A DNA stretch of 36,500 nucleotides, taken from contig QHWY01000231.1 in NCBI GenBank assembly GCA_003223875.1, positions 1-36,500 on the forward strand. The letters run 5' to 3'. The position numbers and the translations under genes are program-made. Positions 1-7,497 of the stretch are shown here, in pieces. How positions within the stretch are numbered: the first letter of the stretch is position 1; each line of letters opens with the position of its first letter. The DNA is from Acidobacteriota bacterium. Its GTDB lineage: Bacteria; Acidobacteriota; Terriglobia; 20CM-2-55-15. Under the pieces are notes generated by a model. The model was not told the origin of the DNA. It ran no database searches and saw only the letters and a program-made list of their open reading frames with translations.

Positions 1-146
1 GCGCGGGGGCGTCTCGCCGAACGGATCACGATGCAACCGGGTTCGGCCTTCAGCTCGACTTCGTCCTCAAGCTGGGCTTCCGCCAAAACGGTCTTGGGTA
101 AGCGAATACCTCGTGAATTCCCGATCTGTACCAGACGCGTTTTCAT
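1..146 (-). CDS. MazE/AbrB-type antitoxin, N-terminal part, runs off the left edge
   Basis: Reading leftward from the ATG at 146-144 gives 48 codons with no stop. The start MKTRLVQIGNSRGIRLPK, then VELKAEPGCIVIRS, is the swapped-hairpin SpoVT/AbrB fold of MazE-type antitoxins (conserved IGNSxGIRLPK). Such proteins bind their own promoter as dimers and neutralise a toxin encoded just downstream, which would lie outside the window. A good promoter lies directly upstream and leaves a leader of only about 15 nt. Family is clear; the partner toxin and full length cannot be seen. Confidence 0.8.
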   Translation of the reverse strand, partial: MKTRLVQIGNSRGIRLPKTVLAEAQLEDEVELKAEPGCIVIRSARRPR

Positions 147-166
147 CAGACACTAACCGTAATTAC

Positions 167-195
167 ATTGTACTTACCACTTCGATGCTTTACAA
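167..195 (-). promoter_or_regulatory. Promoter of the MazE-like gene
   Basis: On the minus strand TTGTAA (195-190) and TACAAT (172-167) are separated by exactly 17 nt and lie 21 nt before the ATG. This is a near-consensus housekeeping sigma promoter. Predicted by inspection only. Confidence 0.5.
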
Positions 196-299
196 ATGTA
201 AAACCGTTCCTTGAAGCGCGTTGTCCAAAAACTGGAATCATGCTGCCTCACGGTAATAATTGAGAAGTCCGCCGAGTCGTTGACGCCTTCGCACTGTTC

Positions 300-901
300 A
301 CGTTATCGCCGTTATGGTTTTCCTTGTAAAGATAAGTCGATTGTCGAGTCCTTGATGGTTCCGCTCTTTTTCCTGCCACGGATTCATTCCATAGTTCGCC
401 CGGAGTACATCACTGCGAATAACTTCAAAGTTCTCCCGGAACTTGTCTTTGAGTTCACGCTGCCATTGAAAGGTTAGATTTGCAGGCGTGATGATGAGAA
501 CTCGTTTCACGAGGCCCCGAATCTTCAGCTCCTTTATGAGCAGTCCTGCCATGATCGTCTTCCCCGCGCCGGGATCATCGGCAAGAAGGAAACGAATCGA
601 GGAAGCTTCATGAAGTAGTCGTAAACGGCTTCCAATTGATGCGGCAGTGGATCGACCCGAGCAATAGACAACGAAAAATAGGGGTCGTACTCGTAGGCGA
701 GACCGAGGCGCATGCCTCGATACCGAGGCGAAACTTGTGGGCATCTCCGTCGAACGGCTCAGTTGCAGGCGACGCCGTAAGCACCGCCAATTGTTCAGGA
801 CTCAAAATGGGCTCGTAAACACGTCCCGTGCGCAGGCCTTTGCCAACGAGCTTGACCGATGCTCCCATTTGCACCGCGATTATTACTTGCACAGGCTTCA
901 T
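300..901 (-). pseudogene. SNF2-type DEAD/DEAH helicase remnant, frameshifted and truncated
   Basis: Three minus-strand frames together spell the N-terminal part of a large SNF2-like helicase of the kind found in DNA-defence and restriction-like loci: VYEPILSPEQLAVL...EPFDGDAHKFRLGIEA, then RLGLAYEYDPYFSLSIARVD PLPHQLEAVYDYF, then RFLLADDPGAGKTIMAGLLIKE with Walker A GAGKT, and LIITPANLTFQWQ. The frame changes near 712 and near 600, each explained by one missing base. Recognisable homology stops near 370 after NPWQEK, so the rest of the ATPase and the helicase C-terminal domain are gone. No functional protein can be made. Assigning it to a particular defence system is not possible from this fragment. 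Confidence 0.85.
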
Positions 902-1180
902 GTATTTGCATTTCCAACCCGTTACGAACGTAGGCCCGGCATTTCATGAACGCCGTTTCGACGCAGCGTATTATACAAGGTGCGGTTTGTTGGAATTGAC
1001 AGGAGAGAGATTCTGAAAAGTTATTGAAAACTGCCGATTTGGAAGCTGCCGCGCGTTCAAGTTGAGCTTAATGTCGATTGAAGAACAAGGTGAGGTCCGC
1101 TGTTCCGCTGTATCTGCCGAAGATTCATATAGACGTGTACAGCCCATTCCGGACTGATTTCCAGAACGAGCTGTTTCATC
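902..1180. other. Gene-free stretch with one tiny open frame
   Basis: No recognisable gene. The only protein-like frame is a minus-strand 40-codon ORF at 1179-1057 (begins MKQLVLEISPEWAVHVYMNL) that resembles nothing I know. It directly follows the degenerate tRNA-Pro copy in the same orientation and may be a remnant or chance. Confidence 0.3.
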
Positions 1181-1243
1181 GGGTCGAGAGAATTCGAATC
1201 TCCGACCTCCTGGTCCCGAACCACGCCTAGGCTAAGCCACGCG
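1181..1243 (-). pseudogene. Degenerate tRNA-Pro copy
   Basis: On the plus strand this reads like the intact tRNA-Pro(CGG) at 3135-3209: the T-arm region (GAGAGAATTCGAATCTCCGA against GAGAGGATTTGAACCTCCGA), an identical TGGTCCCGAACCA anticodon segment, and GCTAAGCCACGC for the D arm. It has lost several bases between anticodon arm and D arm, and the acceptor stem no longer pairs. It is not a functional tRNA. It most likely arose by duplication of the tRNA-Pro locus, for instance through integration at the tRNA 3' end. Confidence 0.7.
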
Positions 1244-1307
1244 TTGTGTTGAAAAAGGTTGAACTAAGATAATCGCGGAGAATTTCGCGTCTACAAAATC
1301 GTCTACA

Positions 1308-1334
1308 CCCGTTTCGGAGGCATTCCGAAACGGG
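1308..1334. terminator. Perfect 11-bp hairpin beside the tRNA-Pro remnant
   Basis: CCCGTTTCGGA (1308-1318) pairs perfectly with TCCGAAACGGG (1324-1334) around a 5-nt loop and is followed on the plus strand by CCGTATCTTTTTG. It occupies the same place relative to the tRNA fragment at 1358-1381 as the real terminator has relative to tRNA-Pro(CGG), and may be a leftover tRNA terminator. Confidence 0.45.
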
Positions 1335-1355
1335 CCGTATCTTTTTGAATTGAAA

Positions 1356-1381
1356 AATCGGGGCGAGAGGATTTGAACCTC
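1356..1381 (-). repeat. 26-nt duplicate of the tRNA-Pro(CGG) 3' end (possible att-site remnant)
   Basis: Bases 1356-1381 are identical to 3133-3158, the last part of tRNA-Pro(CGG) including the T arm, 3' acceptor strand and discriminator. The rest of the tRNA is absent. A short related segment (CTACAAAATC) also sits downstream of both copies, at about 1291 and 3071. A duplicated tRNA 3' end bounding foreign-looking DNA is what tyrosine-recombinase integration leaves, but no integrase gene is visible. Confidence 0.65.
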
Positions 1382-2048
1382 GAATCGCGGCCACCGGCGC
1401 TCAACTCTACGATACAGCAGATAGGACCTAATCCGCCCCAAACTGCAGTATTGTTTCCCGAAGGAACTGAACTCACGTATGCGCATCCGCTCACAATCGA
1501 AGAGGTCGCGTCTCTCGCATGAATGGAATTGTCAGGACGTCTTAGCTACAGCAGAAATCTGAACGTACACCCGTCGCCACTGAGTAACCAGCCTTCATTC
1601 AATTTTTCCATCACTTCTCGTTCGGTCCAAGTTTCCATAGTCGCAGAGTATCACTTGCAAACCGAGAGGATCGAGCACGCTGACCAAAACTGTGTTCATG
1701 ACCGGCACGATCTCATCAACAGGATGCGGAACGTGCTCGGTTAATGTCTTGACATTATCCGCGTGGTTTGGATAATCAAGGACACTGAGATTGAGCATTG
1801 CTCGGTCGCATTTCAAAAAATAATTCATCGGTTCTAAACACACCATTTCGATAGGTCTCAAAGTTGATTTCAAAACATCGGCGAGCCTCACGGGCTCGCC
1901 CCACCCTTCCTCAGCGCTACCCCTCTTTTTTTGCTTTCTGATTTGTTTTGCTTCTTGGCCTACTTTATTGCCGTCACGCTGTGCGGGACGGGGGTGGGTG
2001 GGAGCGCGCGACAAATCCCGCTTGAATAAGCGGCATGGCCGCCTAGTT
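1382..2048. other. Degraded spacer without an intact gene
   Basis: Two protein-like scraps occur. Plus frame 1383-1520 ends with TAVLFPEGTELTYAHPLTIE and a TGA, resembling the C-terminus of an unknown protein fused to the tRNA fragment. On the minus strand about 1550-1860 two overlapping frames look coding (VLVSVLDPLGLQVILCDY, then EREVMEKLNEGWLLSGDG), suggesting a frameshifted remnant. I recognise neither. A hairpin GGCGAGCC/GGCTCGCC lies at 1880-1900. Confidence 0.35.
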
Positions 2049-2077
2049 TTGACATACACACGAGGTGTGTGTATCTT
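2049..2077 (+). promoter_or_regulatory. Promoter with palindromic operator for the toxin-antitoxin pair
   Basis: TTGACA (2049-2054), a 17-nt spacer and TATCTT (2072-2077) form a strong promoter 38 nt before the antitoxin ATG. The spacer contains the inverted repeat ACACAC-GAG-GTGTGT, a fitting operator for the ribbon-helix-helix antitoxin. Autoregulation is the usual arrangement in such operons and is inferred here. Confidence 0.65.
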
Positions 2078-2114
2078 ATAAGTAGACTTGAATTATTAAT
2101 CGCGAATCACGCTT

Positions 2115-2426
2115 ATGAGCAAACGCGTCAACATCATGCTTCCAGAAACCACGGTTAAGGTGCTTGACCGGGTGGCAGCCAAGGGCGACCGCAGCCGCTT
2201 TATTTCCCAGGCGGTACTTCACTACGTTCAGACTCACGGCGCAGCCAACCTGAGGGACCGCCTCAAGCAAGGCGCTTTGGCTAATGCCAAGCTGGACCTG
2301 GAAATTGCCGAGGAGTGGTTCTCTGTGGATCAAGAAGCATGGCAAAAACTCGACCGAGAAGAAGGAGCCGCCAAAGCTGGCCGCAGCGCGGCGAAATCTA
2401 CCTCACGGCGCTCGACCCGGCGCTAG
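2115..2426 (+). CDS. Ribbon-helix-helix antitoxin of a MazF-type module
   Basis: A 103-residue protein. Residues 1-45 (SKRVNIMLPETTVKVLDRVA, then RSRFISQAVLHYV) form the beta-strand/two-helix ribbon-helix-helix fold that binds operator DNA as a dimer. The middle (LKQGALANAKLDLEIAEEWF) is the toxin-binding helix typical of MazF partners, and the tail is Lys/Arg/Ser-rich. Its 3' end overlaps the toxin gene by 88 nt in another frame. A palindromic operator lies in its promoter. The role as antitoxin rests on family and on the partner gene. Confidence 0.88.
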   Translation: MSKRVNIMLPETTVKVLDRVAAKGDRSRFISQAVLHYVQTHGAANLRDRLKQGALANAKLDLEIAEEWFSVDQEAWQKLDREEGAAKAGRSAAKSTSRRSTRR

Positions 2427-2725
2427 GCCACGAAATCAAGAAAACCCGACCGGCGCTTATCATCCAGAACGACATTACCAATCAATACGGCCTGACTACG
2501 GTCGTGGCGGCGATTACCAGCAAGGTTACAATTCCACCGTACCCTAATGAAGTTGTGGTTGAGCCTGCTCAATCAGGCTTGTCAGTAATCTCCACGGTTC
2601 GGTGTGATCAGATCCGTACTGTGGATCGAAGGCGTCTTTTAAAGAAACTCGGAAAAGTCGACGCCGGCGTCATGCGCAAAATTGATGAGGCTATAAAAAT
2701 CAGCTTGGGCTTGGTCGCATTATGA
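2339..2725 (+). CDS. mazF: MazF/PemK-type endoribonuclease toxin
   Basis: 128 residues from the ATG at 2339. The core RGEIYLTALDPALGHEIKKT, then RPALIIQND, then VVAAITSK, then a VVEP strand, and IRTVDRRRLLKKLGKVD is a complete MazF/PemK fold. This family cleaves single-stranded mRNA, often at short sequence motifs. An upstream in-frame start at 2315 would add eight unrelated residues; 2339 fits the family start MAKT. The gene overlaps its antitoxin and stops at TGA 2723-2725. The pair looks intact inside an otherwise decayed segment. Cleavage specificity cannot be predicted. Confidence 0.88.
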   Translation: MAKTRPRRRSRQSWPQRGEIYLTALDPALGHEIKKTRPALIIQNDITNQYGLTTVVAAITSKVTIPPYPNEVVVEPAQSGLSVISTVRCDQIRTVDRRRLLKKLGKVDAGVMRKIDEAIKISLGLVAL

Positions 2726-2853
2726 ACAGCAGGCCCCAAGTCGCCGATGTTACGATTGTTTTTCATAATTTGAAGGACCTTGGGTTTCGAACAAATCTGT
2801 TCGTCCCTTACTGCAAGAAGATGTACCAGTTGAAAGACTACCTTGCAAAATAA
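2722..2853 (+). CDS. Possible 43-residue protein coupled to the toxin gene
   Basis: An ORF starting MNSRPQVADVTIVFHNLKDL and ending in YQLKDYLAK begins at ATG 2722, sharing ATGA with the toxin stop. That is the usual layout for translational coupling. No family is recognised, and there is no independent ribosome-binding site. It may be a third gene of the module, or the first codons of a gene cut short when the island decayed, since a gene-free stretch follows up to the tRNA. Confidence 0.3.
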   Translation: MNSRPQVADVTIVFHNLKDLGFRTNLFVPYCKKMYQLKDYLAK

Positions 2854-3087
2854 CGGGTTCTGGCAGCAACGTCGAATTCCCGGCGGTCCTAGACGCATTC
2901 CCCAAAACCTGCTGTTACTAACTTTATCCACAGCCCGCCACTACTTGCAATCAAAGGATTCGAGGAAAGGAGCGGTAGATTCCGGTATCTACTAGTGTAT
3001 CTACTTCCGCGCACTGTCAAATTCTTTTGGCAAAGCGCCAGTTGGCGCGTCGTAAAGGCGATCATCGTCTACAAAATCATCCACAGC

Positions 3088-3113
3088 AAAAAAAACGCGT
3101 GCGGAAGCACGCG
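3088..3113 (-). terminator. Rho-independent terminator of tRNA-Pro(CGG)
   Basis: On the minus strand CGCGTGC-TTCC-GCACGCG is followed by eight T residues (3095-3088). It lies 22 nt past the tRNA 3' end and is a textbook intrinsic terminator. Confidence 0.8.
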
Positions 3114-3134
3114 CCATCTTGTTGAATCGATGAA

Positions 3135-3209
3135 TCGGGGCGAGAGGATTTGAACCTCCGACCCCCTGGTCCCGAACCAGGTGCTCTAGCCAGGCTGAGC
3201 CACGCCCCG
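3135..3209 (-). tRNA. tRNA-Pro(CGG)
   Basis: The minus strand folds into a full 75-nt cloverleaf: acceptor CGGGGCG/CGCCCCG, D stem GCTC/GAGC, anticodon stem CCTGG/CCAGG with loop TTCGGGA giving anticodon CGG, T arm GGAGG-TTCAAAT-CCTCT and discriminator A. CCA is not encoded. A clear terminator follows. Its 3' end is duplicated at 1356-1381 and a degenerate copy lies at 1181-1243. Confidence 0.95.
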
Positions 3210-3845
3210 AAAGAAAAACCCAATCATTTTAACATGAGGCAAGAAGGCGCGCTGTTTCGGTGCTTCCGTGGTTTGCAGCGAGCATGGCGGAGAGAACTCA
3301 TTCCGCTTACGTTCTCAGGAAATTACTTCGCTTTTGGAGTTCGCAGCGTTGCCGCTATGCGCTCAATTTACGTCGCAATGGTTTTTGAGTGCGCAACGCT
3401 TCGGCGAAACGGTCCCGGTAGCTGATAAATAAGGTGGCGGTTGCCCTGATTACTCCACCGGAGTTTTGGTAATGCTCTGCGCTGGTGGACTTAACGGACA
3501 AGGTGGTTAATTTCTGCTCTCGTGGATTTCACGGGTCGCGCGAAGACCTGAAAAGGGCGAGAGCTGCATTCAGGAAGCGCCAGACCTCGCATCGTGCGAG
3601 CGCGCTCCATTCAGGGAGCGTCAGATCTTGCATCGTGCGAAGGCGCTCCGTTCAGGGAGCGCGGGATCTTACATTCAACGCGGTCTCCGAATGCATTTGG
3701 GCGTGCGACCTTCCGTTGCCTGCGGTTGACGCGTGTGATAATTTCTCCGGTTTGGCTTCTTATATGGTTCCCGTCATGTTCGCCTAAATAAAGGAAGAAC
3801 AAAGGCGAATCAGACTTAAATACTGAGCGGATTTGTACGTGAGAA
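3210..3845. other. Gene-free region before the respiratory operon
   Basis: No credible gene is seen between the tRNA and the cytochrome start; open frames here have no protein character. The notable content is a 41-bp tandem repeat at 3562-3680. The operon promoter should lie in the last part but I cannot place it convincingly. Confidence 0.5.
3562..3680. repeat. 41-bp tandem repeat, about 2.9 units
   Basis: Units start at 3562, 3603 and 3644. Each begins with a small hairpin of the form CGCTCC-ATTCAG-GGAGCG followed by a CAGATCTTGCATCGTGCGA-like stretch. Units 2 and 3 match well over their first half; unit 1 and the end of unit 3 are diverged. Confidence 0.75.
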
Positions 3846-4490
3846 GTGGAGACAAATCTTACCGATAGGTCTGCGCGCAGCCGGGTCGTCATTTTATTGA
3901 TGACAGTGGCGATTGTCGCGTTCGGTTGTATGCAGCAGCCGAGGGTGCCGGCGTATACACAGCGGGTAGCGGATCCGTATGTGGCCAGACGCTGGAGTTC
4001 TCCGGTATTCACCACTGCGCATGCGACTTTCCGAGATGCGGCTAGGGATTTTCTGAATATCCAGCCTAGGCCGCAGCAGCCGATCGATTTCCCTCATAAC
4101 ATCCATACCGACGATATTGGCGTCTACTGCGACACCTGTCACACGGGGGTGAGCAAGAGCGCTCGGGCGGGAATTCCGAGCATCAATGTCTGCATGAGTT
4201 GTCATGAGGACATTGGCGACGCTGCCGATCCGAGAATCCAGGCGCTGCGTGATTACGCCAAGCGCGGAGAAGACGTTGCGTGGCAGCGGGTTTACGGGTT
4301 CATCCGGGAATCTCACGTCCGGTTCAATCATGCGCCGCATATCCGGGCGAAGGTGGGGTGCTCCACCTGTCATGGTGATGTCGTGCAGATGACCGTTGCC
4401 GAGCGCGCCGTCAATCACACGATGGGTTTTTGCATCGATTGCCACAAGCAAAAGGGGGCGTCCAACGACTGCCTGACGTGCCATTACTAA
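3846..4490 (+). CDS. Pentaheme c-type cytochrome, membrane-anchored (ActA-like)
   Basis: 214 residues from GTG 3846. An N-terminal hydrophobic segment (14-27) ends in VAFGC, either a weak lipobox or a signal anchor. Five CxxCH heme-binding motifs follow at residues 95-99, 116-120, 172-176, 196-200 and 209-213, with extra His (FPHNIH, FNHAPH) suited to bis-His ligation. The layout matches the multiheme ActA-type subunit at the head of alternative complex III and related operons, where it passes electrons to periplasmic carriers. Only 1 nt separates it from the next gene. The electron acceptor is not shown by the sequence. Confidence 0.85.
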   Translation: METNLTDRSARSRVVILLMTVAIVAFGCMQQPRVPAYTQRVADPYVARRWSSPVFTTAHATFRDAARDFLNIQPRPQQPIDFPHNIHTDDIGVYCDTCHTGVSKSARAGIPSINVCMSCHEDIGDAADPRIQALRDYAKRGEDVAWQRVYGFIRESHVRFNHAPHIRAKVGCSTCHGDVVQMTVAERAVNHTMGFCIDCHKQKGASNDCLTCHY

Positions 4491-4491
4491 T

Positions 4492-6711
4492 ATGGACCGG
4501 CGCCAATTCATCAAGATTTCCGCTTTCACCGGGTCCAGCGCGACGCTCGCCAGTTGCGGCAATCCCGAATACCACCTGATTCGCTTCGTGCCCGAAGACA
4601 GGATCGTGCCGGGCACGGCCGTGTGGAGGCCCAGCATTTGTCCTCTTTGTCCGGCGGGCTGCGGAGTGATCGCTCGCGTCATGGACGGCGAAGTCGAGGT
4701 GCTCCGCAACGGACAGCTTGGCCTCACCCGAATGGGACTGGCGAAAAAGCTGGAAGGCAATCCCGATCATCCGATCAACCAAGGAAAACTTTGCACCCGC
4801 GGACAGGCCGCAGCCGAGATCACTTACCATCCGGATCGCGTCGGGCACCCCCTCAAACGCGCGGGCACGCGTGGCGATGGCAAGTTCGAAGAGATTTCCT
4901 GGGAGCAGGCGCTCGGCGAGCTCGTCGCGAAGCTCGATGCTCTTGCCGCAGCCAACGACCAGAACAAACTCGCGATATTGCTGCGGCCGGAGCGCGGCCT
5001 TCGAGGTGAGCTCATCCGGCAGTTTGCCACCCGGTTTGGCGCACCGGTCCCGCTGACCTACGAGTTTTTCGATGATGATGTTCTGCGGCGCGCGAACGCG
5101 CTGAGTTTCGGGAACCACCAGCTTCCGACATTCGATCTTGCGGAATCGCGATATCTCCTTTCATTTGGCGCCGATTTCCTCGGCACGTGGAATTCACCGG
5201 TGGCGCAGAACATCGGATATGGCGAGATGCGCCAGGGAAGGCCAGGAAGCCGCGGGAAGTTCGTGCAGGTTGAATATCGAATGTCCCAAACCGGAGCGAA
5301 TGCTGATGAATGGGTGCCGGTGAAGCCGGGAATGGAGGGAGTTCTCGCGCTCGGTATCGCGCAGGTCATTATGAAGTCCGGCTCGCGAAGGGCGGGTGAT
5401 GCCGGTCCCGCGGGAATGCTGATCGACGGCTGGGCGGGTGGCCTCGCGGAATACACGGCGCAAGAAGTCAGCAAGCGGACGGGCGTTCCGGCGGCTCGGC
5501 TTGAACGACTGGCGAAGGAATTTTCGGAGCAAAAGCCGGCGGTGGCGATGATTGCGGGTGCCGCGGTGGCGCAGACGAATGGGTTGTTCAATGCGCTGGC
5601 GGTGAACGCGTTGAATGCGCTCATGGGTAGTGTGGGGACGCCGGGCGGAGTGTTCTTCATGCAAGGGGGTGCGCAGGAGGACATCGCCGGCGGTCCGCGA
5701 AGCGCAAACGCGACAGCGCGCAGCCTCAACGATAGACAGCCGCTCCAGGAAGAATTGCGCGATGCGCAGGTTCTGCTCATCGACGGCGCCAATCCGGTGT
5801 ATGCAGCGCCGCGAGCGTGGAAGGTGCGGGAAACCCTTACCCAGCTCCCGTACATTGTCAGCTTCGGGAATTTCATTGATGAGACAAGCGCGCTGGTAGA
5901 CCTGATTCTGCCCGATCATTCGTTTCTCGAGTCGTGGGTCCAGTCAATGCCGGAGTCAGGAGCCAAGACGGCGATCGTGAGTATGGCGGCGCCGGTAATG
6001 CAACCGCTGCACGAGACGCGGGCAACCGGGGATGTAATTCTCGACGTCGCCAGACGATTGAGGAAACCTCTCGAACTGCCGTGGAAAACATTTGAAGAGA
6101 TGGTGAAAGCGGGACCCTCACCCGCCGCCGCGAAGCGCGTACCCGATAGGGCGAAGCCTCAAGAGAAGGCCGCGCGGCGGCCTCTCCCAGGGGGAGAGGC
6201 GAGGAAGTTTGCGGAGCCGCAGTTTAACGGCGATGCGAATGAATATGGGTTTCATTTTTTGCCGTATCCGTCGCAGGCACTCCTGGACGGATCGCTCGCC
6301 CATTTGCCGCTGCTGCAGGAGCTGCCGGATCCAATGTCGAGCGCGGTATGGAGCAGTTGGGCCGAGATCAACATGCAAACGGCGGAGAGGCTCGGGATTC
6401 GGCAGGGGGATTGGCTAGAGATCACTTCGAGCCAAGGCACGATTAGAGTCCCGGCATTTCCGTCGCCGGGGATTGCCCCGGACGTGGTCGCAATGCCCAC
6501 GGGCCAAGGTCACGAAAACTTTACGCGATATGCCACCGGACGCGGAGCGAATCCGATCAGCATTCTCGCGCCGGTCGTGGAGTCCGAAACCGGAGCGCTG
6601 GCATGGGCGGCAACGCGCGTCAAGATCACGCGAGTGGCGGACGCGGATGGAACTTTGGTTTTGTTTGCGGGGTCGCTGCGGGACTATCCGCCGGAGCATC
6701 CGCACAGGTAG
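4492..6711 (+). CDS. Molybdopterin-oxidoreductase-family subunit (ActB1-like) with Tat lipoprotein signal
   Basis: 739 residues. The N-terminus DRRQFIK is a twin-arginine signal and LASC (19-22) a lipobox, so the folded protein is exported and lipid-anchored. Cysteines 50, 53, 57 and 101 form the CxxCxxxC...C site for a [4Fe-4S] cluster, followed by the MopB fold (LSFGADFLGTW, EYRMSQTGANADEWVPVKPG) and a C-terminal dinucleotide-binding domain (about 580-720). The ADFLGTW..S region resembles ActB1 of alternative complex III. In structurally characterised ActB the cofactor-free B1 domain lacks Mo and this cluster; here the cluster site is intact, while no obvious Cys, Ser or Sec metal ligand is visible near residue 187. 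Residues 547-572 are encoded by a genome repeat module inserted in frame. Whether it binds Mo is open. Confidence 0.85.
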   Translation: MDRRQFIKISAFTGSSATLASCGNPEYHLIRFVPEDRIVPGTAVWRPSICPLCPAGCGVIARVMDGEVEVLRNGQLGLTRMGLAKKLEGNPDHPINQGKLCTRGQAAAEITYHPDRVGHPLKRAGTRGDGKFEEISWEQALGELVAKLDALAAANDQNKLAILLRPERGLRGELIRQFATRFGAPVPLTYEFFDDDVLRRANALSFGNHQLPTFDLAESRYLLSFGADFLGTWNSPVAQNIGYGEMRQGRPGSRGKFVQVEYRMSQTGANADEWVPVKPGMEGVLALGIAQVIMKSGSRRAGDAGPAGMLIDGWAGGLAEYTAQEVSKRTGVPAARLERLAKEFSEQKPAVAMIAGAAVAQTNGLFNALAVNALNALMGSVGTPGGVFFMQGGAQEDIAGGPRSANATARSLNDRQPLQEELRDAQVLLIDGANPVYAAPRAWKVRETLTQLPYIVSFGNFIDETSALVDLILPDHSFLESWVQSMPESGAKTAIVSMAAPVMQPLHETRATGDVILDVARRLRKPLELPWKTFEEMVKAGPSPAAAKRVPDRAKPQEKAARRPLPGGEARKFAEPQFNGDANEYGFHFLPYPSQALLDGSLAHLPLLQELPDPMSSAVWSSWAEINMQTAERLGIRQGDWLEITSSQGTIRVPAFPSPGIAPDVVAMPTGQGHENFTRYATGRGANPISILAPVVESETGALAWAATRVKITRVADADGTLVLFAGSLRDYPPEHPHR
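6130..6199 (+). repeat. Repeat module inserted in frame within the MopB gene
   Basis: Bases 6130-6162 match the element module at 28325-28357 and 19967-19999 in 31 of 33 positions (core CCCGATAGGGCGAAGCCTCA). They are followed by a second hairpin CCTCTCCC-AGG-GGGAGAGG (6181-6199). Both are translated, giving an Arg/Lys/Pro/Ala-rich linker (AKRVPDRAKPQEKAARRPLP) between the main MopB fold and its C-terminal domain. The reading frame is kept. Confidence 0.8.
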
Positions 6712-6726
6712 CGAGAAGGAAATGCT

Positions 6727-7413
6727 ATGACGCATCGATGGGGAATGGCGGTGGATCTGGACCGGTGCACGGGCTGTGAGGCCTGCGTCACCGCGTGCCG
6801 GACGGAAAACAATATCCGCATTGCCGGCCCGGAACAGTCGGCGCGCGGACGCGCGATCGCGTGGATACGCGTGGAACGTTACTACGAAGGCGACTTTCCC
6901 GATGTCCGTGTAAAGTTCCGCCCTGTGATGTGCCAGCAATGCGACGCCGCTCCCTGCGAACCTGTGTGTCCCACCTACGCGAGCCACCACACCGATGAAG
7001 GACTGAACGCGCAGGTCTACAACCGGTGCATCGGCACGCGCTACTGCGCGAACGCCTGCCCTTATAACGTGCGTTTCTTCAACTTCGGAAATCCTGTTTG
7101 GGACCGGCCGTTGGAACTTTCTCTGAATCCCGACGTATCGGTTCGTGAAGTGGGCGTTGTCGAGAAGTGCACGTTTTGTGTGCAGCGGATCAATGCAGGC
7201 AAGGAACAGGCGAAGGCTGAAAATCGTGAATTGAAGGACGGAGAGATCAAACCAGCCTGCGTGCAGTCTTGTCCGACGTCGGCTTTGGTGTTCGGCGATT
7301 TGAACGATCCGGAAAGCGAAGTTTCCCGTCTGTCGCGCTCGTCACGTGGAACGAAGTTACTCGAAGATCTTGGCACTCTTCCCAAGGTCACTTACCTCCA
7401 ACGCCAGTCATGA
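6727..7413 (+). CDS. Ferredoxin-type four-cluster iron-sulfur subunit (ActB2/DmsB-like)
   Basis: 228 residues, preceded by AGAAGGAA as ribosome-binding site. Four cysteine groups are present: C14-C17-C20-C24; C69-C72-C77-C81; C101-C107-C111, with Thr104 where the fourth Cys would be; and C147-C150-C177-C181. The CIGTRYCANACPY group therefore probably holds a [3Fe-4S] cluster and the other three [4Fe-4S], the set reported for ActB of alternative complex III. The protein has no signal of its own and would be exported with its MopB partner or held by the NrfD subunit. It carries electrons from the quinol site. The stop TGA is the first triplet of an 80-nt repeat. Confidence 0.9.
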   Translation: MTHRWGMAVDLDRCTGCEACVTACRTENNIRIAGPEQSARGRAIAWIRVERYYEGDFPDVRVKFRPVMCQQCDAAPCEPVCPTYASHHTDEGLNAQVYNRCIGTRYCANACPYNVRFFNFGNPVWDRPLELSLNPDVSVREVGVVEKCTFCVQRINAGKEQAKAENRELKDGEIKPACVQSCPTSALVFGDLNDPESEVSRLSRSSRGTKLLEDLGTLPKVTYLQRQS

Positions 7414-7490
7414 GCGGAGCGGGCGAAGCGCAAGGCCGACAGGCTGCAGCCATAAACCATGCAAGCGCGATAGCGCGCAGCTATAAATAA
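7411..7490. repeat. 80-nt intergenic repeat, copy A
   Basis: Identical to 14569-14648 in 72 of 80 positions. It begins with the stop codon of the ferredoxin gene (TGAGCGGAGCGGGC), contains the palindromic GCGCGATAGCGCGC and ends in ATAAATAA seven bases before the NrfD start. It leaves that gene without a visible Shine-Dalgarno. Confidence 0.85.
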
Positions 7491-7497
7491 ATCTGAC

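Noticed and set aside
211..477. 88-residue plus-strand ORF
   Set aside because: It lies antisense to the helicase remnant and has no protein-like character.
1358..1440. A complete tRNA-like fold on the minus strand, with acceptor GGGGCG/CGCCCC
   Set aside because: Only the 3' part matches tRNA-Pro; no D arm or anticodon stem forms, and the 5' acceptor match is probably chance.
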